A stretch of 44,209 nucleotides of DNA, from the NCBI GenBank assembly GCA_945861885.1, contig CAMAVR010000027.1:1-44209 (forward strand). The letters are read 5' to 3'. The DNA is from Nannocystis exedens. GTDB lineage: Bacteria > Myxococcota_A > Polyangia > Polyangiales > Polyangiaceae. Numbering within the stretch: position 1 is the first letter of the stretch; each line of letters opens with the position of its first letter. The notes beneath the pieces were generated by a model, which ran no database searches, had not been told where the DNA came from, and was given only the letters and a program-made list of their open reading frames with translations. Positions 25,295 to 32,729 of the stretch are shown piece by piece. The position numbers and the translations under genes are program-made.

Positions 25295-26158
25295 ATGCGC
25301 GAATTTGACGACGAGCTACGCGAAATTCGGCAAGAAATTGTCGAGTCGCGCGGGCTCATCATCCGTACAAATAACCTCGTAAACACCCTCAGCGCCGACC
25401 TAAAATCGATCGCAAAGCGCCAACATACCTACGAAAAGCGCCTCTCGTGGAACAGCGCGACCGCGTACGTCGTATTTGTCATCGTTGTTTTTGCAGCGCT
25501 TAAACTGGCATGGAACGCCCGGGTCGACGCCGTCCGGGCGGAAACAGAGACGCGGACGGTCGAGAGTGACCGACTGCGAAAAGAGGCGCGCGAATTTCAA
25601 CGGCGCGATGAAGAGCGCGGTCGTGGTGAGCTCAAAGCGTTCGCGTACGCCGAGCTGATTCGGCAGAAAAAAAGCGTCGATGTTGTCGAGCAGTTCGAAG
25701 CGATTAAAAAAGAGGCGCTCTCGAAAACAGAGCTCGCACTCTTTACCGACGCGGTCGAGCGTGCACGCAACGAGCTCGCGGCGCGCGAGTATCAATTGGG
25801 CGTCGAAAGGGCAAAGCAGCAGCGGTGGCCAGAGGCGGCCGCCGCGCTCGAAGAGTCGCTGCGCTACAAGAGCGATTCATCAATTGCACCGAGCGTTCGT
25901 TTGGCGCTCGGTGAAGCGTACCGCCGCGGGGGGAAGCCGCGCGAAGCGATTCGCCTGCTCGCCGACCTAAGCGAATCGACGGCGGTAGATAAAGAGATTC
26001 TCGACGATGCGCTCTATCAGCTCGCCTTTTCGCAGACCGAGGCGCAAGAGTGGAACGACGCGAAAACGTCGTGGCGCGCGCTGATTCGCCGCTTTCCAGA
26101 TTCACACTTTGTGCCCGAAGCGAAGATGCAGCTGGCCCAGCTGGTGCTGATGCATTGA
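25295..26158 (+). CDS. Membrane-anchored coiled-coil protein with TPR-like C-terminal domain
   Basis: 287 residues. The N-terminal 50 residues are heptad-like and charged (coiled coil). A single transmembrane helix follows (about 56-73). A long charged helix rich in Glu/Arg runs to about 130. The C-terminal half contains TPR-like helical repeats, such as AYRRGGKPREAIRLLADL and WNDAKTSWRALIRRFPDS, the latter resembling the tetratricopeptide pattern of YbgF/CpoB- or BamD-like proteins. It likely faces the periplasm and acts as a scaffold. No specific family is recognised. GAGG lies upstream of the ATG. Confidence 0.8.
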   Translation: MREFDDELREIRQEIVESRGLIIRTNNLVNTLSADLKSIAKRQHTYEKRLSWNSATAYVVFVIVVFAALKLAWNARVDAVRAETETRTVESDRLRKEAREFQRRDEERGRGELKAFAYAELIRQKKSVDVVEQFEAIKKEALSKTELALFTDAVERARNELAAREYQLGVERAKQQRWPEAAAALEESLRYKSDSSIAPSVRLALGEAYRRGGKPREAIRLLADLSESTAVDKEILDDALYQLAFSQTEAQEWNDAKTSWRALIRRFPDSHFVPEAKMQLAQLVLMH

Positions 26159-26174
26159 GCCGGGCGCGTTTCGC

Positions 26175-26257
26175 GTAGGGTGGGGGCTTGTCCCCCGCCG
26201 CACGACAACGCGTCATTTAGCGCCGCTGGCGCCTGTTGCTGCGCAACTTTTCCCTAC
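26175..26257. repeat. Multi-hairpin palindromic structure between convergent genes
   Basis: GTAGGG (26175-26180) and CCCTAC (26252-26257) could close a branched structure. Inside are GGGGG-CTTGT-CCCCC (26182-26196), GCGCC-GCT-GGCGC (26220-26232) and GTTGC-TGC-GCAAC (26235-26247), the last followed by TTTT (26248-26251), which would terminate transcription of the upstream + gene. The layout resembles REP/BIME-type palindromes or a bidirectional terminator. It overlaps the end of the leftward lipoprotein gene by four bases. Confidence 0.5.
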
Positions 26258-26739
26258 AGCGGGGCGACGATACGGACAGTGAGTGCAGACGTGCTCAGCC
26301 GCGGTCCGCCGTCTTTACTGTTAGCGGTTCCGACAACCGTCCACTCGCCCGGTGAGTCAAAGCTCGTGGGAAAAACAGCGTCATCGCTCCCCGGAGCCAC
26401 TGGGAAGCCAAATCGCGCGGCGGCGGCCGGCCCGTGTACAATCTGCCGAACGATTGGCATCCGCCCAGGTTCAGGTAGCGACATTGTGAGCGTGTGGTTT
26501 TGCCAGCGCGCGGACGTTCGGAATTCGAAGACAACCGGTTCCCCCACGGCAAAAGTGAGTTCGGCATCCACCGGCCTCAACCATTCGCCGTCATCCATCC
26601 ACGAGGCCCCATTGGTTGGAGCTGCTTCGTGCGGCGCGCGGGCAGCGTCGAGATCAGTTTCGCTCGAGCTGCTGCATGCTCCAATCGCCAACGACACAAA
26701 TGCAAAAGCGATCGAAATAGATACGGTGCGGTATTTCAT
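26254..26739 (-). CDS. Lipoprotein of unknown function
   Basis: 161 residues. The signal peptide MKYRTVSISIAFAFVSLAIGAC has a good lipobox (IGAC), with Cys22 as the lipidation site, followed by a run of serines. The mature domain is small and beta-rich, with ELTFAVGEPVVFEFRT and FPTSFDSPGEWTVVGTANS resembling an immunoglobulin-like or cupredoxin-like strand pattern. No second cysteine, copper-ligand set or family motif is evident. Function unknown. It is flanked by the convergent TPR protein gene and by rlmN on the same strand. Confidence 0.82.
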   Translation of the reverse strand: MKYRTVSISIAFAFVSLAIGACSSSSETDLDAARAPHEAAPTNGASWMDDGEWLRPVDAELTFAVGEPVVFEFRTSARWQNHTLTMSLPEPGRMPIVRQIVHGPAAAARFGFPVAPGSDDAVFPTSFDSPGEWTVVGTANSKDGGPRLSTSALTVRIVAPL

Positions 26740-26825
26740 GGAAACTCCTCGGTGCGGCTTTCACCGAGGTTATGATGCGAAACTTGTGTCCGGCAAGGTC
26801 GCACACTGGCTACGCGACGCGTCGT

Positions 26826-27983
26826 TTACGTCGTGGCCACCGGCGCGGGCAAGCTCTCACGTTGCGCCGCGGCCAACTGCCCACACGCGCCGTCTACATC
26901 GCCGCCGCCGCTGTAGCGTTTTCGCGTGTGCACGCCCGAGTCGCGTAGCGTCTCCCTGAAGCGCGCCTCTCGCTCTTCGGTCGTCCGGCTATACGGGTCG
27001 TCTTGGGGCGCGATTGCGTTGTATGGAATAACGCTAATTCTTGGCGACTTTCCGCTCTTTTCGACGAAGCCACGAACGAGCTCGCCAAGCGCCCTGGCGT
27101 CCTCTTCGCTGTCGTTTTGGCCGTTCAACAGCGTAACGGCCCACATCGGCGCTAAGCCGGTTATTCGGGCGTGCTCGACGCTTGCATCGATGATCTCTTC
27201 GAGCGAATGCGCCCGCGCGATCGGCATCAGCGATTTTCTCACGTCGGGACGCGCGCTTGAAAGCGACAGCGCGAGCCGCACTTTTGGCGCTTCGCGAGCG
27301 AGCCGACGAATCCCCGTAGGGATGCCGGAAGTACAAACTGTGATCGCGCGCATGTCGATCGCCATCGCGCTAGGATCGCCCATCACAAAAATCGCCTCAA
27401 GCACCCGCTCGATGTTCGCCATCGGCTCGCCCATCCCCTGAAAAACAACCCCGTGAACGCGGCCAGCATCACCCCCGTAAACGTGCCCGTGCCCGTAAAC
27501 GTGCCCGGCTTTTTCAGCTCCGCCATTCAAGCTGCGCCGAACGTGCCGTACTTGCTCGAGAATTTCCCACGACTCGAGGTTCCGCGTAAGCCCCATGCGC
27601 CCTGTCGCGCAAAATGTGCAGGCCAAAGCGCAGCCTACTTGCGAGCTCACGCAGACGGTAAAACGCCCTTTTTTCTCGAGCGGAATGCGAACCGTTTCGA
27701 TCACGTGACCGTCGTGCGTACGGAACCCATACTTCACGAACGAGTCGATCGCGCTCTTCTGCTCTTCGACGCACTCGAGCGTAGGGACGGTCGTCGATGC
27801 CAGAATTGCTTCGATAACGCTACGACGAATCGTAAACGTAGCCTCGCCAATCGGCAGGTCGCGGTGAACCGCGCTGACAATCTTGCGGGCATGAGCGCTG
27901 CTCAGGCCAGGAATCCGGGCGGCGAGCGCTTCCGGAGTGAGCGCTTGAAGGGCGAGCATCGAATCGCTTGGTGTAGCCGCCAT
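26826..27983 (-). CDS. rlmN: 23S rRNA (A2503-C2)/tRNA (A37-C2) methyltransferase RlmN
   Basis: 385 residues. The radical-SAM CX3CX2C motif lies at Cys118, Cys122 and Cys125 (VGCALACTFCATG). GMGEP is at about 183-187, and the second catalytic cysteine lies near the C-terminus in DGACGQL. Together these are complete for RlmN, which methylates A2503 in 23S rRNA and A37 in some tRNAs. Residues 157-170 ([14 protein letters not shown]) are encoded by a single arm of the palindromic element seen at 21656 and 24519. They lengthen the linker between the Cys motif and GMGEP by about 14 residues compared with E. coli RlmN. The frame is kept, so the protein is probably functional, but this inserted loop is unusual. 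Confidence 0.95.
   Translation of the reverse strand: MAATPSDSMLALQALTPEALAARIPGLSSAHARKIVSAVHRDLPIGEATFTIRRSVIEAILASTTVPTLECVEEQKSAIDSFVKYGFRTHDGHVIETVRIPLEKKGRFTVCVSSQVGCALACTFCATGRMGLTRNLESWEILEQVRHVRRSLNGGAEKAGHVYGHGHVYGGDAGRVHGVVFQGMGEPMANIERVLEAIFVMGDPSAMAIDMRAITVCTSGIPTGIRRLAREAPKVRLALSLSSARPDVRKSLMPIARAHSLEEIIDASVEHARITGLAPMWAVTLLNGQNDSEEDARALGELVRGFVEKSGKSPRISVIPYNAIAPQDDPYSRTTEEREARFRETLRDSGVHTRKRYSGGGDVDGACGQLAAAQRESLPAPVATT
27475..27515. repeat. Single arm of the palindromic repeat inside rlmN
   Basis: 41 nt identical to the first 41 of the 43 arm bases of copy A, beginning CCGTAAACGTGCCCGTGC. No second arm follows: after 27515 the sequence is AGCTCC, unrelated to the element loop. 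It lies in frame in the rlmN coding region and encodes a His/Val/Tyr/Gly-rich repeat, [11 protein letters not shown]. It ends at neither boundary with an obvious target duplication. Confidence 0.9.
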
Positions 27984-28021
27984 AAGCGCGGGGGGCTACC
28001 CGAAAAACCGAAGCCGCAGTC

Positions 28022-28050
28022 ATGACCGCGCTCAATCCTCGTGTTATGCT
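28022..28050 (+). promoter_or_regulatory. Possible promoter for tatBC
   Basis: ATGACC (28022-28027), a 17-nt spacer and TATGCT (28045-28050) resemble a sigma70 promoter. The GTG start of tatB lies only six bases after the -10 box, so transcription would start at the start codon. It lies in the 73-bp gap facing divergent rlmN. Confidence 0.35.
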
Positions 28051-28056
28051 CCGCCC

Positions 28057-28521
28057 GTGTTTGGTCTCAGCTTTGGCGAACTGGTGGTTGTGCTTCTTGT
28101 CGCGATCGTCGTCATCGGTCCGAAGGAGTTGCCGCGGATGCTCCGCAAGGCGGGGCAGTGGGCCGGCAAATTGCAGCGGATGGCGGTCGATTTGCGGCGG
28201 CAGAGCGGCATCGATGAGGTTCTGCGCGCCGAAGGGCTCGCGGATGACATTCGTCAGATCAGCAAGCTCGCCCGCGGCGAACTCGACGGCGTCATCGCTT
28301 CGGCATCGGCCGTCACAAGCGCGATGTCGCTTCGGCCCGACCAAAATACCGTGCTCCCGAACACCGATACGACAGCAGTGACGGCCGACGCAAACTTGAG
28401 CGCCGAAGTGTCGGCCGCGGCCGACGTTCCGCCCCATGGCGCGAACGTTAGCGCAAACGTGAAACCGGCCGAGCTGGCGCCGAAAGCTGACGCGAACGCG
28501 CCGGCGATTGAGACTGTATGA
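28057..28521 (+). CDS. tatB: Sec-independent protein translocase subunit TatB
   Basis: 154 residues from a GTG start. One N-terminal transmembrane helix with the TatA/B signature FGLSFGELVVVLLVAIVVIG and then PKELPRMLRKAG, followed by an amphipathic helix and a long tail rich in Ala, Asp and Val. Length and sequence favour TatB over TatA. TatB with TatC forms the receptor for twin-arginine signal peptides in the inner membrane. It overlaps tatC by 4 bp (ATGA). tatA is not in the window. Confidence 0.9.
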   Translation: MFGLSFGELVVVLLVAIVVIGPKELPRMLRKAGQWAGKLQRMAVDLRRQSGIDEVLRAEGLADDIRQISKLARGELDGVIASASAVTSAMSLRPDQNTVLPNTDTTAVTADANLSAEVSAAADVPPHGANVSANVKPAELAPKADANAPAIETV

Positions 28522-29351
28522 GCGCGACAGAGAGCCAGGCGAGCGCGCCGATCGACACGCAACTCGACATGGCGACCGAGGGGCCGCGGATGACGATTTG
28601 GGAACACATCGGCGAGCTTCGCATGCGCCTTGTGCGCATCGGCATCGCGCTGCTTATCGGGATGATCGTGGGGTGGACATTCCGCGTCGACATTCTCGCA
28701 TGGCTGCTGAAGCCTTACGAAAGCGCCTGGGTCGGGCAAAATCTCCCTGGGTCGCCGGAGCTTCAAACGCTCTCGCCGGCCGATGTTTTTGTCGGCTATT
28801 TGCAGCTGTCGCTCGCCGCAGCGATTGTCTGCTCGGCGCCGATTATTTTTTATCAGCTTTGGGCATTTATTAGCCCAGGGCTCTACAAAAAAGAGAAACG
28901 GTTTATCGCGCCGTTCGTCATCTTTTCGACGACGCTCTTTATGTCGGGCGTTGCGTTTGCGTATTACGTCGTCTTCCCGTTCACGTTTAACTACTTTTTC
29001 TCGCTCCTCGGCCCCGTCGGCCAGGGGGGGACGGTCCTGACCCAGCGGCCAACGCTCACGCTCTACCTAGACTTCTACACGGAGCTATTGATCGCGTGCG
29101 GCCTCGCGTTCGAGCTGCCGCTATTCATCTCGTTCTTGATCATGGCGCGCATCGTGACGCCAATGCAGCTCGTAAAGTTCAGCCGCTGGGCGATCATCGG
29201 GAGCTTTCTGATAGGCGCCGTAGTCACCCCAGGCCCAGAAATCTCCAGCCAAATCGCCGTCAGCGGCGCCCTGATCGGCCTCTACTTCCTATCAATGGCA
29301 ATAGCGTTCGTAATAAGGCCAAGAAGCCTGCCGATCACCAACGCTTCGTAG
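28518..29351 (+). CDS. tatC: Sec-independent protein translocase subunit TatC
   Basis: 277 residues with six transmembrane helices. Family motifs include MTIWEHIGELRMRL near the N-terminus (the conserved E-H-L/I-x-E-L-R element), FYQLWAFISPGLYKKEKR, and PLFISFLIMARIVTP in the C-terminal half. It recognises the twin-arginine motif of folded exported proteins. Coupled to tatB by the overlapping ATGA. The rightward pair ends 14 bp from the convergent rsfS gene. Confidence 0.95.
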   Translation: MSATESQASAPIDTQLDMATEGPRMTIWEHIGELRMRLVRIGIALLIGMIVGWTFRVDILAWLLKPYESAWVGQNLPGSPELQTLSPADVFVGYLQLSLAAAIVCSAPIIFYQLWAFISPGLYKKEKRFIAPFVIFSTTLFMSGVAFAYYVVFPFTFNYFFSLLGPVGQGGTVLTQRPTLTLYLDFYTELLIACGLAFELPLFISFLIMARIVTPMQLVKFSRWAIIGSFLIGAVVTPGPEISSQIAVSGALIGLYFLSMAIAFVIRPRSLPITNAS

Positions 29352-29364
29352 CGGACAACTAGGC

Positions 29365-29994
29365 CTATTCTTCACCCTCGTGGGCTATTGGTAGGCGTTT
29401 TGCGTCGGCCCATAGGCTGTCGAGATCGTAGAGCTCGCGCGCCTCTTCTTGGAAGACGTGGACGACTACGTCGCCGAAATCTAACAAGACCCATACGGCA
29501 TTCGGCATCCCCTCGACAGCGAGCGGCGCTTTTTTCTGCTTTCGTAGCGCCTCTTCGATGCCGCTTGCTAGTGCGGCGACTTGGCGTTCGCTTCGACCTG
29601 ACATGAGGACTAAAAAGTCTGCGTAGTCGACGCGACCCGACACATCTACGACCTCTAGATTTACCGCTTTTTTCTCGAGCGCGGCGACTGCGATCGCGAT
29701 GGCGACATCACGCGCGCTCTCGCTCGCTACCGAACCGCCCATCGCGTTTGCGCGCGGCTTTCTCTTGCGCGGCGCTGCTACTGGCTCGGGCGCCGCTGGC
29801 GTGCGTCGCTTCGCTTTCGCCGCTGCCTTCCCTTTTGGAGCCGGCTTTGCTGCAAGACGAACCGCCGACTTTTTCGTCGTCGCCCCTTTTTTCGGTTTGC
29901 CGGACATCGGCGATTCGGTGTGCGATGACCGAAGCTTCGGTCGCCCTTGCGATGACGAAATCGCTTTTTTTGCCGTCTTTTTCTTCGCTACCAA
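29365..29994 (-). CDS. rsfS: Ribosomal silencing factor RsfS, with long basic N-terminal extension
   Basis: 209 residues from a TTG at 29992-29994, which lies six bases after GGAGA; a TTG at 30000 directly abuts that site. The C-terminal ~115 residues form the RsfS domain: ALEKKAVNLEVVDVSG, DYADFLVLMSGRSERQVAAL, DFGDVVVHVFQEEAR and YDLDSLWADAKRL. It binds uL14 on the large subunit and blocks subunit joining in starvation. The ~90-residue Lys/Ala/Arg/Pro-rich extension is not part of the family; an internal ATG (about 29742) would give a standard-sized protein. It follows proA by about 39 bp, probably in one operon; nadD, often between them, is absent. Confidence 0.92.
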   Translation of the reverse strand: MVAKKKTAKKAISSSQGRPKLRSSHTESPMSGKPKKGATTKKSAVRLAAKPAPKGKAAAKAKRRTPAAPEPVAAPRKRKPRANAMGGSVASESARDVAIAIAVAALEKKAVNLEVVDVSGRVDYADFLVLMSGRSERQVAALASGIEEALRKQKKAPLAVEGMPNAVWVLLDFGDVVVHVFQEEARELYDLDSLWADAKRLPIAHEGEE

Positions 29995-30033
29995 CGCCAA
30001 TCTCCTTTTTCGATACCCTTAAGCTTCTGTTCG

Positions 30034-31290
30034 CTAAATTCGTGTCTGCCCGGTGCCGTCGACGACCCACTTGAATGTCGTTAGCGACTCGGCCCCCATC
30101 GGCCCGCGCCAGTGAAGGCGGCTTGTCGCGATCCCGATTTCGGCGCCTAGGCCGAGCTCGCCGCCGTCGTGAAACCGCGTCGATGCATTCACCATCACGC
30201 AGGCGGCATCGACTTCACGGCGCCACCGCTCGGCGTGCGCTTCGTCGGATGTCAATATCGCTTCGGTGTGCCCCGACCCGAAACGCGCAACGTGATCGAT
30301 TGCCGCGTCGATCCCGTCAACCACGCGAACCGCCAATACGCGATCGAGAAATTCGGTGCCGTAGTCGCTATCAAGTGCACGACGCGCCGACGGCACAAGC
30401 TCGCATGTGCGCTCACAGCCGCGAATTTCGCAGCCGCCGCGAGCGAGCGCCTCGGCGATGACGGGTAGAACTTCTTCGGCGACTTTCGCGTCGACGAGCA
30501 GGCATTCGAGTGCATTGCAGACCGCAGGGCGCGAAAGCTTTGCGTTGATGACGATGTCGCGCGCGACTACAGCGCTCACTCCGCCGTCGATATACGTGTG
30601 GCAAACGCCTTTGTAGTGCTGCACAACCGGCACGCGCGCGTGCTCTGTCACGAACCGAACAAGCGCTTCGCCGCCGCGCGGAATGGCGAGATCGACAGTG
30701 CCGACCTGCTGCACAAGCGCGCGAATCGCGTCGCGATCGGGCGTTGTGACGAGCTGGATTGCATCGATCGGGAGCGCTTCTTTTGATAGCGCCGACGCGA
30801 TCAATTTTGCGAACGCCAAATTGCTATTTCGGGCTTCGCTCCCACCGCGAAGGACCGCGGCGTCGCCGACACGCAAGCAGAGCGCCGCGGCGTCGATTGT
30901 CACGTTTGGGCGCGACTCGTAGACCATCGCGATCACGCCGAGCGGGACGCGCACTCGCCGCACGCGAAGGCCGTTCGGACGCCGCACGTCGCTCACTACT
31001 TCGCCCACCGGATCAGGAAGAAGCGCGATCTCTTCGACCCCCTTCGCGATCGCTTCGATTCCGACCGCGGTGAGCGCTAGCCTGTCGATCATCGCGGCGC
31101 TCAAGCCGCGCTCTTTTGCCGCTGCGACATCGAGCGCATTGGCCACGAGCACTTCGGGGGTCCGCGCGCGAAGCTCTTTTGCGAGCACCAGGAGCACCGC
31201 CTGCCGCTTCTCGGAAGAGGCATAGGCAAGCCGCCGCGACGCCTCTTTGGCGCGCGAGCATATCGCCGCGATTTCGTCGTCGATTGACAT
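30034..31290 (-). CDS. proA: Gamma-glutamyl phosphate reductase
   Basis: 418 residues from the ATG at 31288-31290, which gives the typical start MSIDDEIAAICSRAKEAS; ATG codons at about 31300-31305 are alternatives. Family motifs: GLSAAMIDRLALT, VRRVRVPLGVIAMVYESRPN (NADPH side), the catalytic Cys in SRPAVCNALECLL, and FHDGGELGLGAEIGIATSRLHWRGP (quoted in two parts: FHDGGELGLGAEIG and IATSRLHWRGP). It reduces glutamyl phosphate to the semialdehyde in proline biosynthesis. proB is not adjacent. Divergent from the tandem lipoprotein genes. Confidence 0.96.
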   Translation of the reverse strand: MSIDDEIAAICSRAKEASRRLAYASSEKRQAVLLVLAKELRARTPEVLVANALDVAAAKERGLSAAMIDRLALTAVGIEAIAKGVEEIALLPDPVGEVVSDVRRPNGLRVRRVRVPLGVIAMVYESRPNVTIDAAALCLRVGDAAVLRGGSEARNSNLAFAKLIASALSKEALPIDAIQLVTTPDRDAIRALVQQVGTVDLAIPRGGEALVRFVTEHARVPVVQHYKGVCHTYIDGGVSAVVARDIVINAKLSRPAVCNALECLLVDAKVAEEVLPVIAEALARGGCEIRGCERTCELVPSARRALDSDYGTEFLDRVLAVRVVDGIDAAIDHVARFGSGHTEAILTSDEAHAERWRREVDAACVMVNASTRFHDGGELGLGAEIGIATSRLHWRGPMGAESLTTFKWVVDGTGQTRI

Positions 31291-31419
31291 TCGAGCGCAC
31301 ATCATGGCACAGCCGGCGCCACGCTCCCCCATTTTCATGGTTTTTTTGCCGATTTTTTCGCGGCATCTACAATAACCAGAGCGGTTGCGGCGCGAGAACT
31401 GTCTCGCTTTGGAGAGCGT

Positions 31420-32667
31420 ATGCGAATGACGCAGTTTTGTAAGGCAACCCGATTGGCGCTTGTCGCAGCAGCGATCGCGTTCGCCGGCTGCGAGAACGAG
31501 TCGCCACACTCGCCTCCCGCTGCCAATCTGACCGACAGCGGAAGGGGGCCGATCGCTCGGTCGCTCGATGCGGGCGATGACGCCGGACTACTTCGTGCCG
31601 ACGCCCAATCGGTGGTGTTCAAGGGCGACTCACCACCGCCGTCGCCCCCCGCGCCACCCCTTTCGCCCCCGGCAGGCGGCGATGCGGTCGATGCGGCAAT
31701 CGTTCCGAGCGTTGTCACGCCAGCACCGGTCGCTCATCCCTCCTCGCTCAATCAACATGACCAAGCTGCTCTCAGTGGCATTGATCTCAGTGCGATCGAC
31801 CCGCGCGAACTTCAAGCTTTTTTGGGTCATTTTTTTGGCCCCGATAGCACAATACCGAGGCTTCAGATCGCCCATCTCAGCAACGCAAAACCGACAAGCG
31901 AAGCGGCACAGACAAAGTTATTTGCCCGGATGGCGGGTAGCCAAACTCCGCCACACTTTCTCAACGCAATGAAAACGGTCGAGCAAAAGAGGGCATTTGC
32001 GCGGCTCATTGATTTTTTCTTGCATCATTCTAATGATAGCGCGTCGATTCTCATAGCCTGCGGCTGCATGGGGCAAAACAATATTGCGCAGCAGTTCATC
32101 GACGCGATCATCGTGACGACAAAACAGTTTAAATCGGGGTCTGAGCTCGACTACATCGGCTTCGCGAGCGGTCGCCTCTTGCATGACTATACGATGGCAT
32201 CGGCGCTGCTCGCCCTCGGGTATCGTATTCAGGCGCTTTCGTTCATCGACAACACTTACAACCAGTCGGACCGGAACCAGATACTCCGGAAGCGCTTCAA
32301 CACGCTGTTGTCAGCCGAACATCCGCACCTTGCCGGCTCGTTGCTCGACACCATTCATCTGTATGGCGGTGTCGACGCATACGCGCATGCCGCGCCACCT
32401 ATAGGAAAGCAAGTGCTCCTCACTTGCACCGATCCCGGCGACCGTCCCGACGTCGAAAAGGCAGACCAACACTTTATCGCTCTGCGCAAACACATTCTTG
32501 CGACCGGCAGCCCGAAGCTCATTTCAAGCGCGATGTGGTGGGACATCGGAAAATGGTGGGAGGGCGAGCCCGCCAGGCCGCCCCAGGGCCAACTATTTGA
32601 TATCGCGCTCGATGTCTTTGAGGGCGAGGTAGAAATTTACCGCAGAATTCACATGCTTGGGCAGTAA
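31420..32667 (+). CDS. Lipoprotein of an unrecognised family, first of a tandem pair
   Basis: 415 residues, preceded by GGAGAG (31411-31416). The signal peptide ends in FAGC with Cys24 as lipidation site. A disordered Pro/Ala/Ser-rich stretch of about 95 residues follows (including PPPSPPAPPLSPP), then a folded domain of about 290 residues. That domain shares long blocks with the next gene: EQKRAFARLI, CMG.NIAQQF, TTK.F, ELDY.GFA.G, QVLLTCTDPGD and ISSAMWW.IGKWW.GEPA. Cysteines in CGCMG and LTCTD are conserved in both. I recognise no family. Outer-membrane or periplasmic location is likely. Confidence 0.85.
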   Translation: MRMTQFCKATRLALVAAAIAFAGCENESPHSPPAANLTDSGRGPIARSLDAGDDAGLLRADAQSVVFKGDSPPPSPPAPPLSPPAGGDAVDAAIVPSVVTPAPVAHPSSLNQHDQAALSGIDLSAIDPRELQAFLGHFFGPDSTIPRLQIAHLSNAKPTSEAAQTKLFARMAGSQTPPHFLNAMKTVEQKRAFARLIDFFLHHSNDSASILIACGCMGQNNIAQQFIDAIIVTTKQFKSGSELDYIGFASGRLLHDYTMASALLALGYRIQALSFIDNTYNQSDRNQILRKRFNTLLSAEHPHLAGSLLDTIHLYGGVDAYAHAAPPIGKQVLLTCTDPGDRPDVEKADQHFIALRKHILATGSPKLISSAMWWDIGKWWEGEPARPPQGQLFDIALDVFEGEVEIYRRIHMLGQ

Positions 32668-32699
32668 CCGACGTTGCGCAACGGCGCGCGACTGCCAGA

Positions 32700-32721
32700 G
32701 TCTCCGTGGTTCGCCGGAGAC
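32700..32721 (+). promoter_or_regulatory. Hairpin covering the ribosome binding site of the second lipoprotein gene
   Basis: GTCTCCG (32700-32706) and CGGAGAC (32715-32721) form a perfect 7-bp stem with an 8-nt loop. The Shine-Dalgarno GGAGA (32716-32720), nine bases before the ATG at 32730, is inside the 3' arm and would be masked in RNA. A 12-nt palindrome CGTTGCGCAACG (32672-32683) lies just after the previous stop codon. Confidence 0.5.
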
Positions 32722-32729
32722 CGCCTATC

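Noticed and set aside
21656..27515. The repeated palindromes as a CRISPR array
   Set aside because: Copies are kilobases apart, occur in both orientations and are not separated by uniform spacers; no cas genes are present.
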